DNA from: Chryseomicrobium palamuruense
GTDB lineage: Bacteria; Bacillota; Bacilli; Bacillales_A; Planococcaceae
Length of the DNA: 64,000 nt
Reading direction: 5' to 3'
Assembly (NCBI RefSeq): GCF_042649045.1
Contig: NZ_JBHSEF010000026.1
Coordinates: forward strand, 62,001-126,000
The position numbers were made by a program, and so were the translations under genes. This document shows, one piece after another, positions 26,365 to 34,042 of the stretch. Numbering within the stretch: position 1 is the stretch's first letter; every line of letters begins with the position of its first letter. The notes under the pieces were generated by a model. The model worked only from the letters and a program-made list of their open reading frames with translations, did not search any database and had not been told where the DNA came from.

Positions 26365-27636
26365 ATGACAATGACAAACGGTAAAATTACTGTAGAAAAT
26401 GGCGTACTAAATGTACCTAACGAGCCAATTATTCCTTTCATCGAAGGTGACGGAACGGGTCCAGATATTTGGGCTGCAGCTGTTCGCGTCTTAGATGCTT
26501 CTGTAGAAAAAGCATTTGGCGGTGAGAAAAAGATTCAGTGGAAAGAAGTTTTAGCTGGAGAAAAGGCATTCAACCAAACGGGTGAGTGGTTACCACAGGA
26601 AACTTTGGACACAATCGATAAGTACCTTCTTGCAATTAAAGGTCCTCTTACAACACCAATTGGGGGAGGAATTCGTTCTCTAAACGTAGCTCTTCGTCAA
26701 GAATTAGATCTATATGCATGTGTACGCCCAGTACGCTACTTCGACGGTGTTCCTTCGCCAGTTCGTCGTCCAGAAGATACAGACATGGTCATCTTCCGTG
26801 AAAACACAGAAGATATCTATGCTGGAATCGAGTATGCTAAAGGTTCTGACGAAGTGAAGAAATTAATCGACTTCTTACAAGGTGAGATGGGCGTTAAAAA
26901 CATTCGTTTCCCTGAAACATCTGGTATCGGTATTAAACCAGTTTCTGAAGAAGGAACAAAGCGTTTAGTCCGTGCTTCTCTTGAGTATGTCATCAAAGAA
27001 GGCCGTCAATCATTAACACTAGTTCACAAAGGGAACATCATGAAGTTCACTGAGGGAGCTTTCAAAAACTGGGGTTACGAAGTAGCTGAACAAGAATTCG
27101 GTGACAAAGTATTCACTTGGAATCAATACGATAAGATTAAAGAAGAGCAAGGTACAGAAGCTGCTGACAAAGCACAAAATGATGCACTTGCATCTGGCAA
27201 AATCTTAGTAAAAGATTCAATTGCCGATATCTTCTTGCAACAAATCTTGACGCGTCCTAAAGAGTTCGATGTAGTAGCTACAATGAACTTGAACGGTGAT
27301 TACATTTCGGATGCACTTGCTGCTCAAGTTGGTGGTATCGGTATCGCACCAGGCGCAAACATCAACTACGTGACAGGTCACGCGATCTTCGAAGCAACTC
27401 ATGGTACAGCTCCAAAATACGCGGGTCTTGATAAAGTAAACCCATCTTCAGTTATTCTTTCAGGAGTATTGATGCTTGAGCATCTTGGTTGGACGGAAGC
27501 AGCGAAACTAATCATGGACTCTATGGAGAAAACAATTTCTTCTAAAGTTGTAACTTATGACTTCGCCCGTTTAATGGACGGCGCAACAGAAGTAAAATGT
27601 TCTGAGTTCGCTGATGAACTAATCAAAAACATGTAA
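26365..27636 (+). CDS. icd: NADP-dependent isocitrate dehydrogenase
   Basis: Converts isocitrate to 2-oxoglutarate with NADP. The 423-residue protein matches the Bacillus Icd throughout: PFIEGDGTGPDIW, GGIRSLNVALRQ, FRENTEDIYAGIEY and GDYISDALAAQVGG. Two starts are possible: ATG at 26365 (4 bases after AGGAGG) and ATG at 26371 (10 bases after it); the second gives an N-terminus closer to Bacillus. A terminator with a UUCG loop follows. Confidence 0.97.
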   Translation: MTMTNGKITVENGVLNVPNEPIIPFIEGDGTGPDIWAAAVRVLDASVEKAFGGEKKIQWKEVLAGEKAFNQTGEWLPQETLDTIDKYLLAIKGPLTTPIGGGIRSLNVALRQELDLYACVRPVRYFDGVPSPVRRPEDTDMVIFRENTEDIYAGIEYAKGSDEVKKLIDFLQGEMGVKNIRFPETSGIGIKPVSEEGTKRLVRASLEYVIKEGRQSLTLVHKGNIMKFTEGAFKNWGYEVAEQEFGDKVFTWNQYDKIKEEQGTEAADKAQNDALASGKILVKDSIADIFLQQILTRPKEFDVVATMNLNGDYISDALAAQVGGIGIAPGANINYVTGHAIFEATHGTAPKYAGLDKVNPSSVILSGVLMLEHLGWTEAAKLIMDSMEKTISSKVVTYDFARLMDGATEVKCSEFADELIKNM

Positions 27637-27644
27637 TTCACTCT

Positions 27645-27672
27645 AACCAGTCTCTTCGGAGGCTGGTTTTCT
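27645..27672 (+). terminator. intrinsic terminator after icd
   Basis: AACCAGTCTC (27645-27654), TTCG loop, GAGGCTGGTT (27659-27668), then TTTTC. Confidence 0.87.
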
Positions 27673-27679
27673 TACAACC

Positions 27680-27759
27680 ATGAAGCTTTTCCAAAGTCTC
27701 AGTTCAACAGTGGGACTTAGCGGCACGCTGATCCTCTGGAAGTCTTCGGTTTTGGGCCA
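27680..27759. repeat. degenerate relative of the 10.3-kb structured element
   Basis: In the 292-base gap between icd and the MaoC-like gene, ATGAAGCTTTTCCAAA resembles the left end of the element at 10295, and CGGTTTTGG after GAAGTCTTC resembles the reverse complement of its first 35 bases. An 8-bp hairpin (27694-27701 with 27711-27718) lies between. The rest of the gap (27760-27928) shows no clear feature apart from the next gene's ribosome binding site. Confidence 0.45.
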
Positions 27760-27928
27760 CTTTCTTCTTTTCCGACTTCCTCAGGTAGTAATGCATCTTA
27801 TCTAATTTGAAGTTACATCTGTAGTAATTGAAATGACGCATCCTAAATGCATTTGTGAAAATTAAGTGGCGGAGTTGTGACGATGTTTGATAAACTGAGG
27901 GTAAGTGCTTGGATGAGGAGGACTCTGA

Positions 27929-28405
27929 ATGTTTCTCGGAAAAAAACGCAAATTGGGACGTAAAATTGAAGACATGTCCGTGGGTGAAAAGCTTGTTATT
28001 ACTGAGAAAATCGAAGACAAAGATTTATTGCTTTATTTAGGACTTACCAATGATGCCAATCCGCTCTATATTCAACATGATTACGCGATGAATACGAACT
28101 ATGAAAAACCAATCGTGCCATCCATCATGTTAACAGGAATCGTAACATCTGCGGTTTCAAAGTACTTACCAGGTCCAGGTTCACATGTGATTCAACAGCA
28201 TATAAAATATCCGAATGCAGCTTATCACTATGCGACACTCGATTTCCTCTTTGAAGTGGAATCATTAGATATCGAAACCAATGTAGCTATTATTAGAGTT
28301 CATGCAAAAAATGAAGAGGGTCAATCTGTGATTGAAGGAACACTTCATGTCAAACCGCCAAAGATTTCAGACCGTATGACTGAGCAAGCAATGGAAAATT
28401 TCTAA
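27929..28405 (+). CDS. MaoC-like hotdog domain protein
   Basis: A 158-residue protein with a single hotdog fold. The hydratase-like motif LTNDANPLYIQHDYA near residues 47-61 keeps the D-x4-H spacing of MaoC/R-specific enoyl-CoA hydratases, followed by PSIMLTGIV. It may hydrate enoyl-CoA or act as a thioesterase; the substrate cannot be read from sequence. It has GAGGAGG upstream and precedes phoP by 51 bases, so it may be transcribed with phoPR. Confidence 0.8.
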   Translation: MFLGKKRKLGRKIEDMSVGEKLVITEKIEDKDLLLYLGLTNDANPLYIQHDYAMNTNYEKPIVPSIMLTGIVTSAVSKYLPGPGSHVIQQHIKYPNAAYHYATLDFLFEVESLDIETNVAIIRVHAKNEEGQSVIEGTLHVKPPKISDRMTEQAMENF

Positions 28406-28415
28406 GTTTCTCTGG

Positions 28416-28435
28416 TTTGAAAAGGGGTTTTCAAA
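28416..28435 (+). other. hairpin just upstream of the phoP ribosome binding site
   Basis: TTTGAAAA (28416-28423) and TTTTCAAA (28428-28435) form a perfect 8-bp stem around GGGG. No U tract follows, so it is probably not a terminator; it could affect phoP translation or mRNA stability. Confidence 0.45.
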
Positions 28436-28456
28436 TCAATAGGAGGTACATAGAAA

Positions 28457-29164
28457 ATGGCGAAAATACTTGTTGTGGAAGATGAACAATCGATTCAAAC
28501 GTTACTTACGTACAATTTAAATGAAGCTGGTCATGACGTTGTGAATGCCATGGATGGAAAAGAAGGTTTAGAGTTGGCACAAACTGAACAACCGGACTTG
28601 ATCTTGCTCGACTGGATGTTGCCACAAATGGACGGAATGGAAGTGTGTAAACAGTTACGTTTGCAGAAAAATTTGGTGCCTATCATTATGTTGACTGCAA
28701 AAGATGCCGAGTTCGATAAAGTTCTTGGACTGGAGTTAGGTGCAGACGATTATATGACGAAACCATTTAGTCCACGGGAAGTGCTTGCTCGAGTCAAAGC
28801 CTTGCTTCGGCGTGCCCAGCATTCCGAAACCACTGATTTTGCAAATGGCGAAAAGCGCTATCAGTTTGGCGATCTCTTGATCTATCCGGAACGCTTTGAA
28901 GTAACAAAAGGCGGAGAGCGACTTGAATTCACACCAAAAGAATTTGAGCTTCTTGTTCATTTAGTTGAAAATAAAAATCGAGTTTTGACACGTGATCAAC
29001 TTTTAAGCTCGGTTTGGAACTATGATTTTGCAGGTGATACGCGGATTGTCGACGTGCACGTAAGCCATGTTCGTGAAAAGATTGAAGAGAATAGTCGCAA
29101 GCCCCTCTATATTAAGACGATTCGTGGACTTGGGTATAAATTTGAGGAGCCGAAAAAGGGATGA
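28457..29164 (+). CDS. phoP: OmpR-family response regulator PhoP
   Basis: DNA-binding response regulator, most likely for phosphate starvation, judged by its place between icd and phoR. The 235-residue protein has a receiver domain (about 1-115) with acidic pocket VVEDE, phospho-acceptor Asp in LLDWMLP and Lys in MTKPFSP, and a winged-helix output domain (about 135-230) with FTPKEFELL and the recognition region DTRIVDVHVSHVREK. The gene overlaps phoR by 4 bases (ATGA). Confidence 0.93.
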   Translation: MAKILVVEDEQSIQTLLTYNLNEAGHDVVNAMDGKEGLELAQTEQPDLILLDWMLPQMDGMEVCKQLRLQKNLVPIIMLTAKDAEFDKVLGLELGADDYMTKPFSPREVLARVKALLRRAQHSETTDFANGEKRYQFGDLLIYPERFEVTKGGERLEFTPKEFELLVHLVENKNRVLTRDQLLSSVWNYDFAGDTRIVDVHVSHVREKIEENSRKPLYIKTIRGLGYKFEEPKKG

Positions 29165-30621
29165 AAACCTTCTATAGTCGCTTGCTCTTAGTGTTTGCTG
29201 TCCTCTATGCCATTTTACTTTCGTTAGTTGGCATTGTCCTCGGACAGCTTTTTCCAATTGTCATAAGACAACGAGTGGAACTGCACTCTTCTAGAGAAGA
29301 AGCGTCCGAGTTCATGCAATGGATTAGCGAGGATAGTGTGATTTATTCCACTCTATTAAGTGTTGTCTTGCTTGTTTTTTATGTTGCCTCGTTGTGGATT
29401 ACAAGTCTAGTGATTGCCCGCTACATTAAACCAATCGATGATATTTCACAAACAGCGATTCAGTTAGCGGACGGCAACTATACCGCTCGGGTCTATGAAG
29501 ACGATTTAACAGGTATAACACCGCTCACGAACTCGCTTAATGTGCTCGCTCGAAATCTACAAGAAATGAGCCAATTAAGAGAATCCGAACAAGAGCGTTT
29601 AAAAACTCTCATTGAAACGATGGGGTCCGGATTAATTGTACTCGGGCGCTCGGGCGACATCTCCATTATGAATAGACCATTCAGCGAGTGGTTTACTATT
29701 GATTTTAAACAAGCGCAGTCTAAAAATTATCAAGATATCGGTCTTCCGAAAGAGCTTGAAAAATTTGCTTATCAACTCCTGATGACAGAGACACCTACTC
29801 GACAACAAATTCCACTTGATACACTGAATGGATTGCGATATACCGAGTGTTATGGCGCGCCAATCATAGGGGAATATGGAAAATGGCTTGGGATGGTCAT
29901 TGTTGTGCATGATATAACAGAACTAAAACGATTAGAGAAAGTTCGGCAGGACTTTGTAGCCAACGTCTCTCATGAATTAAAGACCCCTGTAACGTCTATC
30001 AAAGGATTTACAGAGACGCTACTATACGGAGCCTATAAAAAAGAAGAAACATTGCTTGAATTCTTGGAAATCATTAAACTAGAGAGTGATCGGTTGCAGC
30101 TATTAATCAATGATTTGCTTGATCTCTCGAAGATGGAGCAACAGTCCTTCGAATTGATGCGAAGACCGGTTTCAACGCAAACACTTTTCCAGCGGACCTT
30201 GCAATTGACACAACAGGCTTCAGAAGAAAAAAAGATTGCCATCGAACCTGAGCTGACGGAAGACGTCTTTTTACATGCGGATGAAAACAGACTTTTACAA
30301 GTCATGGTCAACCTAGTCAGCAATGCCATCACATACTCATCAGAACAAACGAAAATTACACTGAAGGCTTGGAAAGAAGATAGTTTTGGTGTACTTGAAG
30401 TGACAGATGAGGGGATAGGTATGGAGGCGGAAGAACTGACACGTATCTTTGAACGTTTTTACCGCATCGATAAGGCACGCTCACGCAACAGTGGAGGAAC
30501 AGGACTAGGTCTTGCCATTGTGAAACACTTGGTGGAAGCACACCAAGGGAAAATCGAAGTGGCGAGTTCATCAGGAAAAGGCACAACATTTACGGTCTTC
30601 ATTCCTCTCGCTCACTCATAA
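29161..30621 (+). CDS. phoR: PhoR-type sensor histidine kinase with minimal extracellular domain
   Basis: Sensor kinase partner of PhoP, 486 residues. Domains: TM1 (about 7-27), a short external loop of roughly 30 residues, TM2 (about 60-80), HAMP, PAS (about 140-250), HisKA with the phosphorylated His in FVANVSHELKTPVTSIKGF, and HATPase with NAITYSS, DEGIGM and GGTGLGLAI. Bacillus subtilis PhoR has a much larger extracytoplasmic domain, so sensing here is probably intracellular through PAS/HAMP. Phosphate specificity is inferred from position only. Confidence 0.88.
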   Translation: MKTFYSRLLLVFAVLYAILLSLVGIVLGQLFPIVIRQRVELHSSREEASEFMQWISEDSVIYSTLLSVVLLVFYVASLWITSLVIARYIKPIDDISQTAIQLADGNYTARVYEDDLTGITPLTNSLNVLARNLQEMSQLRESEQERLKTLIETMGSGLIVLGRSGDISIMNRPFSEWFTIDFKQAQSKNYQDIGLPKELEKFAYQLLMTETPTRQQIPLDTLNGLRYTECYGAPIIGEYGKWLGMVIVVHDITELKRLEKVRQDFVANVSHELKTPVTSIKGFTETLLYGAYKKEETLLEFLEIIKLESDRLQLLINDLLDLSKMEQQSFELMRRPVSTQTLFQRTLQLTQQASEEKKIAIEPELTEDVFLHADENRLLQVMVNLVSNAITYSSEQTKITLKAWKEDSFGVLEVTDEGIGMEAEELTRIFERFYRIDKARSRNSGGTGLGLAIVKHLVEAHQGKIEVASSSGKGTTFTVFIPLAHS

Positions 30622-30635
30622 TTTGGAGGCACATG

Positions 30636-31853
30636 ATGCAACACGATTTTTTACCTATTATTGTAGGGACAGATATGAATGCCTATAACATGGCCATTTC
30701 TTTTCATGAGGAATATGGAATCCACCCAGTGCTCGTAGGAAAAGAAGAGATGTCTTTTACGAGCCTAAGTTCGATTCCACAAGCCATTGAATATGAGAAA
30801 AATCTATGGAACAAAGAAGCATTTGTTTCCATTTTAAAACGAATCGCACAAAAATATGCAGCACATAATCAACAGTTAGTACTTATCGGAACCAATGATT
30901 TTTATGTCCGCTTGATTATTGAACATCAAGATGAACTTCGTGAAGACTACGTATTTAATTACATGTCGGAAGAACTGATGAATAATCTCCTTGTGAAAAA
31001 AAACTTTTACCGGTTATGCGATGAGCACGGCTTGGATACACCGGAAACGTATTTTTACAGCTGTCGTGAACAAGGGATTTTTGACAAAGATGTTCGTTTT
31101 CCAATGATTGTCAAACCGAGCAATGGGGTTGAATACTATAAGAACAAGTTCCCTGGACAGCAGAAAGTGTATCGCGTGGAGTCTCTTCCGGAACTGCAAC
31201 AAGTGTTAGATCAAGTCAATGCTTCTGGCTATCAAGAAGACATGATCATCCAAGATTTTATTCCGGGTGATGATACATTTATGTGGGATTCAGTATTCTA
31301 TGTGAATTCTAAAGGGAAAGCGGAACTTGGGACACTTGCCCAAGTCGTCCTGCAAGAACATACGGTAACAGCAATCGGGAACTACACTGCGCTTGTTACT
31401 CGATACGATGAGGAGCTCCTGAAGAAACTGCAATACTTCTTAGAAGCCGTCGGGTACCAAGGATTTGCAAACTTTGATTTAAAGTACGATGCTCGAGACG
31501 GAAAATTTAAAGTATTCGAAGTGAATATTCGCCAAGGACGCTCAAGCTATTACACGACAGCTTGCGGCCATAACATGGCGAAATACATCGTTGACGATGT
31601 CATCCATTCCGAAGAAAAAGAATTGACGTATTTGAATACGGAGTATCTGTTCACAGTAGTACCTAAAATTGTGTTGCACAAATTTGTCGACAATCAAGAA
31701 GTGAACCAAGAATGTCGACGCTTGATTCGCCAGGGAAACTGGGGAAATCCGATGTTCTACAAGGCAGATACAAATTTCAAACGGAAATTTTATTTGTTTG
31801 CACGACAAGTGAACTATTACCGAAAATATAAAAATAACCAGTGGGATTCTTAA
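30636..31853 (+). CDS. D-aspartate ligase-like ATP-grasp enzyme (peptidoglycan cross-bridge candidate)
   Basis: A 405-residue ATP-grasp carboxylate-amine ligase. Its N-terminus (FLPIIVGTDMNAYNMAISF), KPSNGVEYY, MIIQDFIPGDD, GFANFDLKYDARDG and NIRQGRSSYY follow the D-aspartate ligase (Asl) of Enterococcus faecium closely as I remember it. Asl attaches D-Asp to the Lys of the peptidoglycan stem. Planococcaceae commonly have Lys-D-Glu or Lys-D-Asp interpeptide bridges, so a cross-bridge ligase for D-Asp or D-Glu is the best guess. ATG at 30636 is chosen over 30633 for better spacing from GGAGG. It stands 11-14 bases after phoR and may be co-transcribed with it. Confidence 0.8.
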   Translation: MQHDFLPIIVGTDMNAYNMAISFHEEYGIHPVLVGKEEMSFTSLSSIPQAIEYEKNLWNKEAFVSILKRIAQKYAAHNQQLVLIGTNDFYVRLIIEHQDELREDYVFNYMSEELMNNLLVKKNFYRLCDEHGLDTPETYFYSCREQGIFDKDVRFPMIVKPSNGVEYYKNKFPGQQKVYRVESLPELQQVLDQVNASGYQEDMIIQDFIPGDDTFMWDSVFYVNSKGKAELGTLAQVVLQEHTVTAIGNYTALVTRYDEELLKKLQYFLEAVGYQGFANFDLKYDARDGKFKVFEVNIRQGRSSYYTTACGHNMAKYIVDDVIHSEEKELTYLNTEYLFTVVPKIVLHKFVDNQEVNQECRRLIRQGNWGNPMFYKADTNFKRKFYLFARQVNYYRKYKNNQWDS

Positions 31854-31927
31854 CATAGAATTCATAATGGGTTAACAATCAAACCGTATGATGAGAGTAA
31901 CCCCTTTTCCTACCAGGAAAAAGAAGG

Positions 31928-31960
31928 ACCGGTGAGACATTGTCTTACCGGTTTTTCTTT
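31928..31960 (+). terminator. intrinsic terminator before hflK
   Basis: ACCGGTGAGA (31928-31937) pairs with TCTTACCGGT (31943-31952) with one G-U pair, then TTTTTCTTTT. Confidence 0.83.
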
Positions 31961-32032
31961 TGTCGAAAGAAGGGTGAAACCATCGAGTGACTTGTCCGTA
32001 TACATAGGTAGAACGTGAAAGGAGAACTACAT

Positions 32033-32992
32033 ATGACGTCCAAACGAATTCTTACGATCATCGGTGTATCGATTGTTGGCTTGATTGCCATTGTCGCATT
32101 GGCAACATCTTGGTACACTGTCGATGAATCCGAACAAGCTGTAGTCATTACATTTGGTGACGCAGGCGACCCAATTACAGAACCGGGGCTCAAATTTAAG
32201 ATGCCTTGGCCAATACAAAAAGTTGAAAAATTATCAAAAGAAACATTTAGTCTCCAATTTGGCTATCAGCAAACAGCCGATGGTGAAATTGTTTCCTATG
32301 ATAATGAAACCAAAATGATTACCGGAGACGACAATATCGTTCTTGCCGACTTAGTTGTACAGTGGCGTATCACGAGTCCACGTGACTACTTATTTAACTC
32401 AGAGGATCCACGTGAACTATTGCACTCTGCCACTTCTGCTTCTATCCGTTCCGTTATTGGGAGCTCAAAAATAGATGATGCCCTCACTTCCGGGAAAGCA
32501 GAAATTGAAGCAGCCACGCGGGATCTTTTAGCGGACCTCGTGACGAAATATGATATCGGAATTACAGTTTTATCCGTTAACCTACAAGACGTTGAATTAC
32601 CAAATGAAGAAGTGCGACAAGCGTTCACAGCAGTACGTGATGCAGAAGAACAAAAAAATATTAAAGTGAACCAAGCAGGCCGATATGAGAACCAGCGATT
32701 TGGGGAAGCGAATGGTGAGAAAGATGCCATCATTTCTCAAGCTACTGGAGAAAAGATTGCCCGTGTGGAACAAGCACGCGGAGATGTCGCTTTATTTAAT
32801 GAACTGTATGAAGAGTATCGATTAAATCAAGAAATCACACGTGATCGTTTGATCTTAGAGACGCTTGAATCGGTCTTACCGAATGCACAACTTTACATCA
32901 TGAATGATGACAGTGGGACGATGACGTACTTGCCACTTGCAGGACCACGTCAAGCAGCTCCTGTTGCTACGGAAGGAAGTGACAACGAATGA
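32033..32992 (+). CDS. hflK: HflK, SPFH-domain membrane protein
   Basis: A 319-residue SPFH/stomatin-family protein with an N-terminal membrane anchor (about 6-26), SPFH core, and coiled-coil with QATGEKIARVEQARGD. In proteobacteria HflK and HflC form a complex that surrounds the FtsH protease. AAGGAG supports ATG at 32033; an upstream GTG at 32015 lacks a site. It overlaps hflC by 4 bases. Bacillus subtilis lacks this pair. No ftsH gene is in the window. Confidence 0.92.
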   Translation: MTSKRILTIIGVSIVGLIAIVALATSWYTVDESEQAVVITFGDAGDPITEPGLKFKMPWPIQKVEKLSKETFSLQFGYQQTADGEIVSYDNETKMITGDDNIVLADLVVQWRITSPRDYLFNSEDPRELLHSATSASIRSVIGSSKIDDALTSGKAEIEAATRDLLADLVTKYDIGITVLSVNLQDVELPNEEVRQAFTAVRDAEEQKNIKVNQAGRYENQRFGEANGEKDAIISQATGEKIARVEQARGDVALFNELYEEYRLNQEITRDRLILETLESVLPNAQLYIMNDDSGTMTYLPLAGPRQAAPVATEGSDNE

Positions 32993-33969
32993 CCGGAAAA
33001 GATCCCAATTTCGTCTCGTTAGAAGAGCGATTTAATATGAATAAAAAGAAAAAGAGTGCGAATCCTAAATCACAAGTGGATATTGACTGGAAAAAACCCG
33101 GGAAACTGTTTGGTGGGTTGTTGCTGGCCTTTATCTTACTGATCATCCTGTTAACAAATATTTATGTTGTGCGAGAAGGGGAATACAAGATCGTCCGTCA
33201 GTTCGGTGAAATTGTCAAAGTCGTCAATGAACCAGGACTTGGCATGACAATTCCTTTCATTCAAAGTACCACCACGGTTCCTAAGTACTTAATGAACTAT
33301 GAAATTTCAGAAGCAGAAATTAATACACTCGACAAACGGCGTATAATTATTGATAACTATGCAGTGTGGAAAGTAAACAATCCACAACTGATGATTGCCA
33401 ACGCAGGAACACTTGTGAATGCGGAAGCACGGATGGAAGAATTCATCTACTCCGTCGTTCGTACCGAACTTGGCCGTTTGGCGTATGCTGAAATTATCAA
33501 TGACGAGGACTCCTCACGCGGAAGTCTAGGTGAACAAGTCACGGCTCGAGTGAATGAACTGCTTGCTGCTGACAACTACGGAATCGAAGTCCTCGATGTG
33601 CGCATTAAACGTACGGACCTTCCCGTAGAAAACGAACAAGCAGTTTTCCAAGATATGATTTCTGAGCGTGAAAAAATTGCGCAGAAATTCTTATCAGAAG
33701 GGGACGCGGATAAACGTCGAATTGAAGCTGAGACGGATCGCCAAGTGCGTGAAATCATCGCCAATGCCGAACGTGAAGCAGCCGTTATTATTTCAGAAGG
33801 GGAAGCAGAAGCTGCTCGAATTTATAACGAATCCTTCTCGAAAGACCCAGAGTTCTACAATCTTTTCCGTACGTTAGAATCTTATAAATCAACCATTGGA
33901 GAAGACACGGTCATTATCTTACCTCCGGACTCTCCATATGCACGGATTCTTTCTGGAATCACAGAGTAA
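32989..33969 (+). CDS. hflC: HflC, SPFH-domain membrane protein
   Basis: Partner of HflK, 326 residues. A charged N-terminal extension (about 1-40, rich in Lys) precedes the membrane anchor (about 42-62), longer than in E. coli HflC. The core shows RQFGEIVKVVNEPGLGM and the C-terminal coiled coil with ANAEREAAVIISEGEAEA. It starts at ATG 32989 by ATGA overlap with hflK, so the two are coupled. A strong terminator follows. Confidence 0.93.
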   Translation: MTGKDPNFVSLEERFNMNKKKKSANPKSQVDIDWKKPGKLFGGLLLAFILLIILLTNIYVVREGEYKIVRQFGEIVKVVNEPGLGMTIPFIQSTTTVPKYLMNYEISEAEINTLDKRRIIIDNYAVWKVNNPQLMIANAGTLVNAEARMEEFIYSVVRTELGRLAYAEIINDEDSSRGSLGEQVTARVNELLAADNYGIEVLDVRIKRTDLPVENEQAVFQDMISEREKIAQKFLSEGDADKRRIEAETDRQVREIIANAEREAAVIISEGEAEAARIYNESFSKDPEFYNLFRTLESYKSTIGEDTVIILPPDSPYARILSGITE

Positions 33970-33976
33970 TCAAAGC

Positions 33977-34019
33977 ACCTTGCTTTCAGTCATGGTAAAC
34001 TGAAAGCAAGGTTTTTTCT
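33977..34019 (+). terminator. intrinsic terminator after hflC
   Basis: Perfect 14-bp stem ACCTTGCTTTCAGT (33977-33990) / ACTGAAAGCAAGGT (33999-34012), then a T run. Confidence 0.9.
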
Positions 34020-34042
34020 TTATTTAAAAAGGAGTGACGTAT

